From: an uncultured Oscillospiraceae bacterium | GTDB taxonomy: Bacteria; Bacillota; Clostridia; Oscillospirales; Ruminococcaceae | DNA length: 64,000 bases | Assembly (NCBI GenBank): GCA_934465295.1 | Contig: CAKSKU010000002.1 | Location: 146,820 to 210,819, forward strand | Reading direction: 5' to 3' | Made by a program: the position numbers and the translations under genes | Part shown: piece by piece, positions 1 through 9,431 of the stretch | Position numbering within the stretch: position 1 is the stretch's first letter | Layout: each line of letters starts with the position of its first letter | The notes under the pieces: generated by a model | The model's input: only the letters and a program-made list of their open reading frames with translations | The model's database searches: none | Told to the model about the DNA's origin: nothing

Positions 1-590
1 TCACTGCATACCTTGCGGTAGCTCTCAAATATCTTTATGATGTCCGTCGTGCTTGATAACTGCTTCTGAACTGTACTTGCGAACAAAGCAAGCTCGGGTT
101 CAATAAGCTCTGTTTTTTTCTTTATTATCTCATCTGCCTCGCCGAGCATCTTAAAATAAGAGAATATCCCAAGTATCACAAATACAACGGCTGTTATTAT
201 CCAATTGATGAAATACGAAAAGACGATACAAAACGGTATTCCGAAAAGCGCAGCCGTTATTCCGCCTGCAAGTGCCCTTGAAACATAGCATTCGGGCGAA
301 TATGTCATCTCCGCTGCAATAAGCTTTTTCTTGAGTATGACCGCATAGTTTTCATCAAGTCGGACAAACCGCTCTATTTTTGAGGCGATCAATGCGATCA
401 TCTCCTCCGAGCTGATCTTCCCTATTCCCTTTCCGTAATTAAGTACGGCACGTCTTGCTTTATCGTCGGGGATAATGAGAAATTCCGTGACGATATAATA
501 CGCTCCCACCGTCAACAGCAGCACAGTGACAATAATGCACAATATCTGCAGCGGAGTCATACTTTTTAAAACGGTATAAACAGCTTCCAT
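1..590 (-). CDS. TadC-like type II secretion F-domain membrane protein (partial, runs off the left edge)
   Basis: An open frame reads leftward from an ATG at 590 to the window edge without a stop, about 196 residues. It has a hydrophobic segment near residues 12-34, a soluble stretch, two close hydrophobic segments near 105-145, then a charged helix-rich cytoplasmic part. This is the layout of the T2SS F / TadC inner-membrane platform proteins of Tad pili, which sit under the CpaF ATPase. It starts 8 bases after the TadB-like gene ends, as tadB-tadC pairs usually do, and is the most distal gene seen of the secretion operon. The family call rests on topology and context. The C-terminal half is outside the window. 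Confidence 0.65.
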   Translation of the reverse strand, partial: MEAVYTVLKSMTPLQILCIIVTVLLLTVGAYYIVTEFLIIPDDKARRAVLNYGKGIGKISSEEMIALIASKIERFVRLDENYAVILKKKLIAAEMTYSPECYVSRALAGGITAALFGIPFCIVFSYFINWIITAVVFVILGIFSYFKMLGEADEIIKKKTELIEPELALFASTVQKQLSSTTDIIKIFESYRKVCS

Positions 591-598
591 TGCTTCAC

Positions 599-1564
599 CT
601 ACTTTTTATATTCGATCGGCTTGGAAAGATTTATCGCTTTGTTTATCCCGAATATCACGACCACGATCGTCAGCGATAAAAGTATCTTTCCGCCCAATGT
701 ATTGATAAGTATATCGAGCCATCCCGGCTGCATTGACGACATTATCGGTATTGCAAGAAGCAGCGTTACCGTCATGATTATAAAATTCTGCATCGGCAGC
801 ATCATTGACGTATCAAGCTCCGCCTGAACCCTTTTTACATCGGTAAATTTCTGAACGATCGGATAAAGCGTCGCTTTAAGATTCCTGTCGCTCTGGCATT
901 GTATCATTGCATCGCACCACTCGGCAAAGATCGTGCTTTCAAATGAACCCTTAAGCTTTGTTATACCATATACAACATTTGAATTTATAAGCTTATTTTC
1001 ATTGTAAAACACCATAAACGCCTGATTGACGGGTGGGTTTAAAAATTCCAGATTTTCTTCAACAGCCAGCACGATATTATCGGTCCTCATATAAGAAGCT
1101 GTTATACACGACAGTGCCGTTTCAAGCTCATCGTTGATATTCCTGATAAAACGAGCCTCCATTATCTTGACCGACCACGCAGGTATAAGCGCCAGCCCCA
1201 CCGCAAGCGGCGGAAGAATAAACACATTTTTCAGCACAGCCGAGATCATGAACGCAGCACAAACGCCTATAACGCTCGCAATATAAACCGTTTTTATGCT
1301 CTTTGACCGCTTATTTGCAAAAAGGATATTCCGTGCATCATTGAAGTTTTTCACAATGAAATTAGATCTCTTTTTTCCCGTCACCAATTCTATCTGCTTT
1401 TTTATAGGTATTCTTTTTGAATACTTTTTCTGCCGATAAAATCTTCTTGCTTCATTTATGAGAAGCTTAAGATCTGCGATCAGATTTTTCGGGGAAATAT
1501 CAAAAACCAGAAAAACTCCGATAATAAGTAGTACAGCGAAAGCATAACTTATGTATTTCACCAA
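599..1564 (-). CDS. TadB-like type II secretion F-domain membrane protein
   Basis: 321 residues. An N-terminal membrane segment (about 6-23) is followed by a basic cytoplasmic region, two closely spaced segments (about 95-133), a helical cytoplasmic domain and two C-terminal segments (about 255-305). This is the usual TadB plan: a platform protein that couples the CpaF ATPase to pilin insertion or extraction. It lies 23 bases downstream of cpaF and 8 bases upstream of the TadC-like gene. The N-terminus is basic (KKYSKRIPIKKQ around 46-57), as expected for a cytosolic face. The family assignment comes from topology and gene order; no catalytic motif is expected. Confidence 0.7.
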   Translation of the reverse strand: MVKYISYAFAVLLIIGVFLVFDISPKNLIADLKLLINEARRFYRQKKYSKRIPIKKQIELVTGKKRSNFIVKNFNDARNILFANKRSKSIKTVYIASVIGVCAAFMISAVLKNVFILPPLAVGLALIPAWSVKIMEARFIRNINDELETALSCITASYMRTDNIVLAVEENLEFLNPPVNQAFMVFYNENKLINSNVVYGITKLKGSFESTIFAEWCDAMIQCQSDRNLKATLYPIVQKFTDVKRVQAELDTSMMLPMQNFIIMTVTLLLAIPIMSSMQPGWLDILINTLGGKILLSLTIVVVIFGINKAINLSKPIEYKK

Positions 1565-1587
1565 AACAGCTCCATTCTAAAATAAGA

Positions 1588-3015
1588 TCATTGCCTGCAA
1601 AACATATCGACCAGTTTTCTTCCTGCGCCATTCCGCAGAAATTCGCTCCTCAGTCGGTCGCTGATACCGCTCGGTTCATCAAAATGCCCCAGAACAGTGG
1701 TCTTGTCGTCCTCTATGATATTCTCATCAACAACATACCTGAAAAGCGTTCTGTAAACAACATTTCCGTTCTGATACCCTTCGCCCTCGATGATCTCCGT
1801 TATTTTTCGGCTGTGATCCTCCAGCTGACGCTGATATACAATGATAGGGAACGCCTCGACCATCAGCTTCATAAGGGTCTCATCGGAAAATTCATAAGCC
1901 CTCTTTGCCAGAGTCGTCATTCGCATATATGCACCGACAGCGGTCTTGGAATGTATCGTCGTGATAACAGTATGACCTGTTCTCGATGCCTCCTGTGCCG
2001 CAAAGGCTTCCCTGCTGCGCATTTCTCCGACGCATATGATATCGGGGTCAAAACGCAGGGAAAAATCGAGCAGATCCTCCTGCGTAACATCATTCAGACC
2101 ATCGACCGTTGTTTTGGTGATGGTGTGTATAACACTGTTTCTGACAGAACCGTCCGCATTGCGCCTGATAAGGTCAAATTCACGGCTGCCTTCCTCTATC
2201 GTGTATATTCGCTTGTTGTCGGGTATGGTCGAAAGCAGCCAGCCTGCGGTGGAGGTCTTTCCAGAGCCTGTGTTTCCTGCAATACAGATGCTTATGCCAT
2301 ATCTGAGCGCCGACGAAAGGAATTCAAGCATTTTACCGGTAGCCGTTGCCTCCGAAAGCTTCTCCCTTGAAAGGCTTTTTGCACCAACTATTCTTATTGA
2401 AGCGGCGATACCGACATCTTCATCAAGGATAGGGCTTTTCAAAGCGGATATACGGATATTCTTGGCGAGCGAACCGAGAGCTGTCGGGTTACCGTCATCG
2501 ATAACGTTATTGCTGACCTGAAGCATACGTCGGATAACATCGACAGCGTGCTGGGGGTCGTTGAATCTCTCTTTAGTCTTGCTTTTTACGCCGTCGGCGA
2601 TTATCTCGATATCGTCCCATGAATTTATATTGATCTCTTCTATCTTATATTTGTCCGCATTTTCTATCCAATCGGTGATAAAAGAAAATTCCGCCATATC
2701 CTTATACAGCTTATCGACAAGCTCGCTAAGCTCGGGGCATTCATGGCAGCGTATATTCTGCGTGATAAGATATTGACCGATATACTCCTTTACAAGTGCC
2801 TTGTCCGTTTTTGTCATATCTGCCGCAAGGATATCCTGATATGTTGTCGCCATAAAAGACTGCACATTTTTCAATATATCGGAATAGTAGCGGTATGAAA
2901 AACCCTTACCCTCATTGTATCTGTCGATACTCCCCTTATCGGAACTGCCGCTGTATATTTTTTCGGAAACAGCACCCTCTTTTCTGCCGATAAAACTTTC
3001 AAGATCAATGCTCAT
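1588..3015 (-). CDS. cpaF: CpaF/TadA-family secretion ATPase
   Basis: 475 residues. A secretion ATPase of the T2SS E / VirB11 superfamily that powers Tad (Flp) pilus assembly as a cytoplasmic hexamer. Seen: an N-terminal helical domain (about 60-230), a Walker A loop GNTGSGKTS near residue 251, an Asp-box-like acidic stretch, Walker B DIICVGEMRSREA near 325, and the His-box TGHTVITTIHS that is typical of CpaF. Length matches the family. The gene begins 21 bases after the CpaE-like ATPase and is followed by TadB- and TadC-like genes, so it is the motor of a Tad-type machine. Unusually, it sits in the same transcription unit as the FtsK/EssC ATPase of a type VII system. Confidence 0.93.
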   Translation of the reverse strand: MSIDLESFIGRKEGAVSEKIYSGSSDKGSIDRYNEGKGFSYRYYSDILKNVQSFMATTYQDILAADMTKTDKALVKEYIGQYLITQNIRCHECPELSELVDKLYKDMAEFSFITDWIENADKYKIEEININSWDDIEIIADGVKSKTKERFNDPQHAVDVIRRMLQVSNNVIDDGNPTALGSLAKNIRISALKSPILDEDVGIAASIRIVGAKSLSREKLSEATATGKMLEFLSSALRYGISICIAGNTGSGKTSTAGWLLSTIPDNKRIYTIEEGSREFDLIRRNADGSVRNSVIHTITKTTVDGLNDVTQEDLLDFSLRFDPDIICVGEMRSREAFAAQEASRTGHTVITTIHSKTAVGAYMRMTTLAKRAYEFSDETLMKLMVEAFPIIVYQRQLEDHSRKITEIIEGEGYQNGNVVYRTLFRYVVDENIIEDDKTTVLGHFDEPSGISDRLRSEFLRNGAGRKLVDMFCRQ

Positions 3016-3036
3016 TTAACTGCCTGCTCCTATCCG

Positions 3037-3819
3037 TTATTTTTTTGGTAGTGGTTTTTCCTTTTCCGCTGCGGAATTTGCTGATATCAGTTTTTTGTAA
3101 ATATCCGAAACTGTTTTTTCAAACCTTATTCCATCGCTCCTGCCGAAATTCTTCATTAATTCTCCCGACATCATTTTGTTCTCCGCTTCATAGGCATAAT
3201 TCAGAACAAAATCGAAACTGCCCATGACCGACATTATTTCCGTTTCGGGAGAGATGTTTTTCACATTTCCGAGCACAGTGATATGGCTGTCATATTTAAA
3301 CCGATCATCTCTGTAAATATTACGTGCGGCATTCATATACACAATGCCCTTCACGTCTGCCGTCATAACTCTTATCACAGCATCGGATATCTCAAGTCCC
3401 GTCAGCGTTATCATATTTTCCAAGGGATTTGATGTTCCGTCGATCAGGATATAGTCTGTCTGAGTGCTTAATTTATTTATCATGCGGATAACGCTTTCCT
3501 TGGAAAATTCGTGATATGTTATGTAATTTTCCGAAGCGGACAAGCCCATAAAAGCAAGGTACTCTGATTTTTCATGCGGCTTTATCCTCTGTGCAAGCTC
3601 GATATCGCTGTATCGGTTGGACATAAGGAGAGGGGCGATCGAATCGGCTGAGGAGAATTTTCCCCTCGGGATATATACGGGCAGCGCAGGAATAAGCTTA
3701 TCGCCGTTAAGTATGATAACATTTTTCTTTTCGCCTGCGATCTGTGCACCCAATGCAAGGGCAAGAGCTGTTTTTCCGCTCGCAGGACTTCCCCATATTG
3801 TGATTATCTTTGCACTCAT
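3037..3819 (-). CDS. CpaE/MinD-like P-loop ATPase
   Basis: 260 residues. The N-terminus has a P-loop, GSPASGKTALALALG (about 10-24), followed by an Asp-containing strand LIDGTSNPLEN near 150. This resembles the MinD/ParA/CpaE group, although the deviant KGGxGKT signature is absent. CpaE-like ATPases position Tad pilus machinery at the membrane. The start overlaps the stop of the SAF-domain gene by 4 bases (ATGA), so the two are translationally coupled, and cpaF follows 21 bases later. No receiver domain precedes the ATPase, so it is shorter than classical CpaE. The CpaE role is inferred from the fold and neighbours. Confidence 0.7.
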   Translation of the reverse strand: MSAKIITIWGSPASGKTALALALGAQIAGEKKNVIILNGDKLIPALPVYIPRGKFSSADSIAPLLMSNRYSDIELAQRIKPHEKSEYLAFMGLSASENYITYHEFSKESVIRMINKLSTQTDYILIDGTSNPLENMITLTGLEISDAVIRVMTADVKGIVYMNAARNIYRDDRFKYDSHITVLGNVKNISPETEIMSVMGSFDFVLNYAYEAENKMMSGELMKNFGRSDGIRFEKTVSDIYKKLISANSAAEKEKPLPKK

Positions 3820-4586
3820 TGCTGATCTCCTGCCAATCTGCCGTACTTATGCTCCTCCGAAAGCATTTTATCCTGATCGCTGAGAAGCTTCTGCGCCTTA
3901 TCCGTATCAGCCCTTGCAGCCAGAGCGTAATGTATGCCGTAATTGCTGTTATACTCCGCTAAAAGCATCGCCTGATCGATATTGACCTCAAAGGTTATTA
4001 CCGAAGGTATCCTGCTTCCGCCGGTCTCGGTGCCGTCCTTTATATCGGAGGCTTCCGAATTTGATACCGAGATGACCTTAACATAATTCAAATATGAATC
4101 AATGAAAACCTTGTCCTTATCTGGGCAGATCATAAGTGTAAGCACATCTCCCTCTCTGATCTTTCCCGCAACGCCTGCCGACAGCGAGGATACGCCCGCC
4201 GCAACAGCATAATGGGAATCATCAAGAGTCCTTATTGCCATATCCGTATACGGATACTGAGACGAAAGCTTGTTTGCGGTCATTATATCATGAGCCTCAA
4301 TATCGCAGGAAGCATAGAATTTTCCTCCGCCGCTGAAATAATCATTGATCGTTGAAGCCGAATAGTATGTATCACCGTCATAAGGCATATCGCCCTTGCT
4401 TATCTTATGCTCGGAAAGCATTGACACAGTGACCTCGCTGCCCTTTGAAATGCTGTCCTTTGCGATCATAACGGTTATCTTTTTATTTTCGGCTTTTGAC
4501 AGCAGCGGCACGCCGATAAAGCCGATCGCAACCGCAAGAACAATGCATATACAGCCTATAACAAAACGATTTTTAAAAAAGTGCAT
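3816..4586 (-). CDS. SAF-domain membrane protein, CpaB/RcpC-like
   Basis: 256 residues from the chosen ATG at 4586, which has GAGGAGA upstream; a longer frame from 4658 has no such site and would bury the membrane segment. A single N-terminal membrane anchor (about 5-24) is followed by an extracytoplasmic part. A SAF-like module (KITVMIAKDSISKGSEVT, about 33-50) precedes a second conserved block with MANKLSSQYPY near 125. CpaB/RcpC proteins of this design act in the Tad pilus envelope complex. Overlap with the CpaE-like gene and the downstream cpaF-tadB-tadC order support the call. In a Gram-positive cell there is no outer-membrane secretin, so the protein probably works at the outer face of the membrane. 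Confidence 0.7.
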   Translation of the reverse strand: MHFFKNRFVIGCICIVLAVAIGFIGVPLLSKAENKKITVMIAKDSISKGSEVTVSMLSEHKISKGDMPYDGDTYYSASTINDYFSGGGKFYASCDIEAHDIMTANKLSSQYPYTDMAIRTLDDSHYAVAAGVSSLSAGVAGKIREGDVLTLMICPDKDKVFIDSYLNYVKVISVSNSEASDIKDGTETGGSRIPSVITFEVNIDQAMLLAEYNSNYGIHYALAARADTDKAQKLLSDQDKMLSEEHKYGRLAGDQQ

Positions 4587-4614
4587 AATTATTCTCCTCG
4601 ATATTATAGTTCCC

Positions 4615-4866
4615 TTAAATAAACATAAGCTCCGAGCCGTGTATAAGACACAGCTCATTCGGGGTGGCGTTTATATCCAGAATGTTTCCCGTTTTTTTAT
4701 CGCATAAGACCGAATCCTCCGTCGGAACAAACATATTGTCTGTAAGCTCTCCGCAGATCTTTTTCAGCATTTCGGTTATCTGCTGTATTTCCGTTCCGCA
4801 CGGCATATAAACATCATACGAGCGGCATACGGCAGGGAAATATATATTGACCAGCACTTTATTCAT
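4615..4866 (-). CDS. YukD/EsaB-like ubiquitin-fold protein
   Basis: 83 residues, beginning MNKVLVNIYFPAVCRSYDVYM. The pattern is that of the small ubiquitin-like EsaB/YukD proteins that accompany EssC in Firmicutes type VII secretion: beta-hairpin start, a helix (IQQITEMLKKICGEL, about 27-41), then a strand region ending LCLIHGSELMFI. Length fits the roughly 80-residue family. Its start overlaps the end of the essC-like gene by 8 bases, so the two are coupled. EsaB is a cytoplasmic accessory or regulatory component. The assignment rests on size, secondary-structure pattern and position next to EssC. Confidence 0.75.
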   Translation of the reverse strand: MNKVLVNIYFPAVCRSYDVYMPCGTEIQQITEMLKKICGELTDNMFVPTEDSVLCDKKTGNILDINATPNELCLIHGSELMFI

Positions 4867-7800
4867 CGTCTTCCTCCTCAGAAGCTTTTGAGCAGATGAG
4901 CTTAACGCAGCTTATTTTCTTTTTCGATACAACATATCCGCCGTTTATGATCTCATCGGTCTTTGCCTGCGTTTTTATCGGCGGAAGAACATACTGCTCG
5001 CTGTAACCGTCCCCTGCCCATATATAGCTTGTGTAATTAGTCCTTTCGGCAAAGCTGCGGATACAGTTCAGCGAGTTCAATTCACCGATCCTTTCGTAAA
5101 AAACAAATCTGTAATTTGATGTTTTTGGATCGGTGCTGTTGAACATATCAAGAATATCCTTTTTCAGTTCAGCCGACAAAAGCTCCAATATCCTGCTCAT
5201 ACCGCAGAAAACTATTATCCTGCTTTCATAAACAGGAAGCGGTCCTCCGTCATTTTTGCATTTTTTATAATTATTATGACGATACAGGGCATCATCAAAA
5301 AGCTTCTGCATATATTCTGCCGAACCCTTTTTGCCATGTATATAGGTATATCCCATATCACAGTTCACAAACGTATCAAAAGGATCGACCACCTCGGTCT
5401 TATGACCGTCGAGCATCGAAAGCAGCTCTGCGACTCCCCGGATAACACCGCTGTCAAACATCGTTTTATGCGAAATAACGGTAAACCTTTCCGAAAAATC
5501 AAACAGCACAGGTTCGGCTTCGACCGAGGATAATCCGACAGGAACAGCATATATCGTGAATTTATCGAGCTTATTCCGATACAGATAGTCAACGGTGTAA
5601 TACTGCGGAAGGGACGGTATTTCAAGAGCCGAGCTATCGGGGAATTCATTCTGCCTGCGCTGCGACAATTCCTTGAAGTAATTTGAAAGCTTGTCCGCAG
5701 GGGCAGCAAAAGCCGTCTGAAATTCATACACCTTTTCCCCTATCTGCACCAGACCTCTGCCTCTGCATGGATATGGTCTAAGTCTGCCCGCTTTTCCAAG
5801 TATCACGGAATAAGAATTGTCATTGAGCTGCATTGCGATCTTACGGCTGAAATTCTGAAGCACGGAAAAATTCAGTGCGTTTATCAGCGATGCCGTTACA
5901 ACAAAGCTTATGCCGAGCTTTCCAAGCTGAAAAACAGATGTATCGACTGCGCCCTTCATATATTCGCTGAATGCGCCGTATTCATTTATTATGACGATGA
6001 TCTCGGGGAGCTTGTTGCCCGCACTGCAAAATGTATGATAATCTCCGCCATAGTCAAGAAACAGATTTTTTCTTATCTCTGCCTGACGCTTTAAAAATGT
6101 CATCAGATTTTTTATTCTGTCTGCCGATGATTGTATGATGACCTCTCCCACATGGGGAAGCTCATTGAGCTGGATAAGCGTTTCCTCTCCGAAATCAACT
6201 ATGTAGAAATTTACTTCCTCGGGGGAATACTTCTCTGCCATTGAACATACGAGAGATGTCACAAACGCAAGCTTTCCCGAGCCTGCCGTACCATATATCA
6301 CAATGTTTCCATCCTCAAGCGGAGATACAGACAGCAGACCCTGCTCCTGCTTTTCCGGAGCGTCATACATTCCGATATCCGCATAATGCTTATTGCCGCT
6401 CTGATCGGCAGCTTCCATATTGAGAAGCTCGCTAAGATATATTTCATGCTTAAGCTGCGGCAGCCACATAGGTCTTGCCGAAAGGTTCTCACCTTCAGCA
6501 GTTTCCTTTATGTACTGAAGAACTGCATCAAGCTGTTTCTGGGGATCGGAGCTGTATTTTCTGTCAGAGCTTTTCAGATCGACAGCCGCACTTTGCGCCA
6601 GTTTTCTTCCGCAGCTGTCTATCACCGATATCCCTATCTCCGAGGAGATGTGTTCTTCCTCGTCGGGACGATATGCCGCACCGCACCATGCGGACTGACC
6701 CATGATAAACAGTTCATTATAGCCAACCTGAAGATAAAATCTTCCCGTTTTTGAAAGTTCCGCTGCATCGGGACGCTTTATCATATCCATACTGTCCGCA
6801 GCTTCCTGAACCTTAAGGCAGATCTTAAATCGGCTGTTGCTCCATATCTGATCGCTCACCACGCCGTTCGGCTTCTGTGTCGCAAGTATCAGATGAACGC
6901 CCAGACTTCTGCCGATTCGTGCCGTGCTGATAAGCTTATCCATAAATTCGGGCTGCTGCGCTCTCAATTCGGCGAACTCATCGGAAATTATGAACAGATG
7001 GGACATTGGCTCGGATACCATTCCCGAACGGTACAGCTTTTGATATTTATATATATCAAGATTTGTCATTTCGAGCTTTTTTCCCGTCTCGGCAAAAATA
7101 TGCTCTCTGCGCTTTAATTCGCTTTCTATCGAAATAAGCGCCCTCGCTATATCCGAACCGTCAAGATTGGTTATCATTCCTGCAAGATGAGGAAGCGTGC
7201 GGAACGCTGTTGACATTCCGCCGCCCTTATAATCTATAAGGATAAACGATACCTCGGCAGGACTGTAATTCAAAGCCATAGAAAGGATATAGGTCATAAT
7301 GAATTCGCTCTTTCCCGAGCCTGTCATACCTGCTACAAGGCCATGAGGTCCCTGACCGTCCTGATGAAGATCAAGATAGCATATATCTCCGTTCTCATCA
7401 ACACCTATCGGCGTTTTCAGCGAGTTGACGGGGTTATTCTCTTTCCATCTCTGAGCGCAGTTAAGATGTCCGCATTTGACCGCTCCCATCATTTCCATAA
7501 AAGTGATAACATTCGGGAGTTCGTATGATCTGTCGTTCGCCGCAAGCTGTATATTTGCAAGTGAGACCGAATTTTTAAGGCATTGCTCCATTGTGATATG
7601 AGGGTAAAGCTCAACCTTATTTTCCGAACCGTCACTGCTTCGTATAACTGCATCGCCTCCGCAGATATTTATGACCTTTCTGCACTCCTTCGGGAGATAT
7701 TTCATCTCATCATACATTGCGATCAGACTGAATCCGCTGTATTTTTCCGAGCAGAGTATTTTTCCGACCAGCGATGTCTTTGACGCAAGATGCCTGTCCG

Positions 7801-9412
7801 CAGAAATAACGATATATGAAGCATCCGCACCGTCCGATAATTTTTTCTCCAGTTCCGACGATAAAAGCTTCATATCCTCAGTGTCGGCTGCAATATATCT
7901 CAGCTCGCTCGTTTTGCTCCTGATATGGGGAAGCCAGCGCATATCCAGCCACTTTTCACGATCTTCCCTGCCTGTTATCAATACAAATTTCACATCGTCA
8001 TAGCTGTGCAGTGCCGCAAGCTGCATTAAAATGTCCCTTACATAAGCTTCGGTATCATCTCTTTTGCCGATAATACCGATAATAAAATCATCTCTTAGCG
8101 AAACGGTCACGGGAACATCATTCAGTATCTTTTTTTCTGCCGCTGCTTCGGCTGCAAGCTCATAAAGAGGGTCATCTTCCAGGGTAAAGCCTTTTTCACG
8201 GAAATTTACCGATATATCAGCATTTATGCTGCCCTTACCCGCAGTAAAGGACAGAAAATCCTCCTGACCTTCAACACGCTCCCATAAAGAACGCTCTCTG
8301 TATTCGATACGCCTCATAAGCTCATTCATATCGGGATTGGCTGCAATAATATCTGCCTTTTGTGAATTGAGTTCCGCTTCAATATCAGCCTTTAACCTCT
8401 TGATATACTCAGCATAGGCAACAGTCCTTATGTGTTCCTTCTTTTTGTTTCTTTTTTTCTCCGCACCCTTGGATATAAGCGGCCACATAACAGACCCGAG
8501 TACCATACTTGCCGCCATCACGAGCGTGGGCGCAGTGTTGAGAAGCGAACCTCCGCTGCTTATATTGTTTGCAACGCTGAAGCCTGCCGTAGCGACCGAT
8601 GCCATTCCCATCGTGAGCGACGGACCGACGGTCAATATCGCAGGTGCTGTATCTGCGGCTGCCTTGGCTGGCGGCTGTTCGATCTCAAAATTGCGGCATT
8701 TGCGCTCTGCATAAAAACGAGGAGAGCAGTAAAATAAGCTGTCCGCTTTTTCATCGGCAATATCATGGTCAGAAAATATCTTTCTTTCGGGCAGAGCAAA
8801 CGCTTTCAGTACATTCTCATTTATCTCCGATATGTATTTCCGATAATTAAAGCAGATAATATTCTTTCCGAATACTATTTTTATCCCGCCTGCGAAAAGC
8901 TGATCGCCTGCTTCAAGCTCCGTTCTGTTGACCGTGCCGCCGTTGAGATACACTTTTCCCGTATGATCTGCAAGATGGAATTTATTATCCGAATAGGAAA
9001 CAGCGACCCTGACATTGCTTATAAGCGGAAGATGCTCCGTGCTGTAACGGACAGTATCTCCCTGTCTGCTTCCGATAGTTATTTCACATGGCGAGCTTAC
9101 GCTTTTTTTGAAAAAGGTACTGTATGACTGCTCATCCGATTCGATCAGAAGCAGCGCCTTTGTATAATTTCTCGGTATCAGTACATCGATCACGCCGTCA
9201 GCAGCAATGTATTCCTTTTGCTCGGCGCCATTTACCGAAAGCCTTGCATATACCGACGGCGATATCACCCAATTTCCGTCTATGCCTTCAGCCGAGATCA
9301 CCTGCTCGGACTTTCCGACTGCATTTATATGTTCAAGATAATATTTTCCGCTTACCTTTTCGGGAAGTCTCAAAGTATAGACCTTATCATTTTCAAGCAG
9401 ATTTAAAATCAT
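4859..9412 (-). CDS. essC: EssC/YukB-type FtsK/SpoIIIE ATPase of type VII secretion
   Basis: 1517 residues, the size of Firmicutes EssC. Order of parts: an N-terminal beta-rich region and an FHA-like domain (about 108-190, IGSRQGDTV...), a hydrophobic membrane hairpin (about 255-315), a charged linker, then FtsK/SpoIIIE domains. The first ATPase domain has Walker A GMTGSGKSEF near 698 and Walker B FIISDEFAEL near 812. The second has a P-loop GTAGSGKLAF near 1044 and IIVIINEYG. A third, C-terminal domain lacks a recognisable P-loop. EssC forms the motor and membrane channel that recognises and exports WXG100 proteins. Upstream lies the pseudokinase gene (19 bases) and downstream the YukD-like gene (overlap). 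No EsaA, EssA or typical EssB gene is recognisable nearby. Confidence 0.93.
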   Translation of the reverse strand: MILNLLENDKVYTLRLPEKVSGKYYLEHINAVGKSEQVISAEGIDGNWVISPSVYARLSVNGAEQKEYIAADGVIDVLIPRNYTKALLLIESDEQSYSTFFKKSVSSPCEITIGSRQGDTVRYSTEHLPLISNVRVAVSYSDNKFHLADHTGKVYLNGGTVNRTELEAGDQLFAGGIKIVFGKNIICFNYRKYISEINENVLKAFALPERKIFSDHDIADEKADSLFYCSPRFYAERKCRNFEIEQPPAKAAADTAPAILTVGPSLTMGMASVATAGFSVANNISSGGSLLNTAPTLVMAASMVLGSVMWPLISKGAEKKRNKKKEHIRTVAYAEYIKRLKADIEAELNSQKADIIAANPDMNELMRRIEYRERSLWERVEGQEDFLSFTAGKGSINADISVNFREKGFTLEDDPLYELAAEAAAEKKILNDVPVTVSLRDDFIIGIIGKRDDTEAYVRDILMQLAALHSYDDVKFVLITGREDREKWLDMRWLPHIRSKTSELRYIAADTEDMKLLSSELEKKLSDGADASYIVISADRHLASKTSLVGKILCSEKYSGFSLIAMYDEMKYLPKECRKVINICGGDAVIRSSDGSENKVELYPHITMEQCLKNSVSLANIQLAANDRSYELPNVITFMEMMGAVKCGHLNCAQRWKENNPVNSLKTPIGVDENGDICYLDLHQDGQGPHGLVAGMTGSGKSEFIMTYILSMALNYSPAEVSFILIDYKGGGMSTAFRTLPHLAGMITNLDGSDIARALISIESELKRREHIFAETGKKLEMTNLDIYKYQKLYRSGMVSEPMSHLFIISDEFAELRAQQPEFMDKLISTARIGRSLGVHLILATQKPNGVVSDQIWSNSRFKICLKVQEAADSMDMIKRPDAAELSKTGRFYLQVGYNELFIMGQSAWCGAAYRPDEEEHISSEIGISVIDSCGRKLAQSAAVDLKSSDRKYSSDPQKQLDAVLQYIKETAEGENLSARPMWLPQLKHEIYLSELLNMEAADQSGNKHYADIGMYDAPEKQEQGLLSVSPLEDGNIVIYGTAGSGKLAFVTSLVCSMAEKYSPEEVNFYIVDFGEETLIQLNELPHVGEVIIQSSADRIKNLMTFLKRQAEIRKNLFLDYGGDYHTFCSAGNKLPEIIVIINEYGAFSEYMKGAVDTSVFQLGKLGISFVVTASLINALNFSVLQNFSRKIAMQLNDNSYSVILGKAGRLRPYPCRGRGLVQIGEKVYEFQTAFAAPADKLSNYFKELSQRRQNEFPDSSALEIPSLPQYYTVDYLYRNKLDKFTIYAVPVGLSSVEAEPVLFDFSERFTVISHKTMFDSGVIRGVAELLSMLDGHKTEVVDPFDTFVNCDMGYTYIHGKKGSAEYMQKLFDDALYRHNNYKKCKNDGGPLPVYESRIIVFCGMSRILELLSAELKKDILDMFNSTDPKTSNYRFVFYERIGELNSLNCIRSFAERTNYTSYIWAGDGYSEQYVLPPIKTQAKTDEIINGGYVVSKKKISCVKLICSKASEEEDDE

Positions 9413-9431
9413 AGGATCGTCCTTTCGCCTA

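Noticed and set aside
1591..2521. Long plus-strand open frames opposite cpaF (259 and 161 codons)
   Set aside because: They are mirror frames of a well-identified ATPase, with no ribosome site and no recognisable product.
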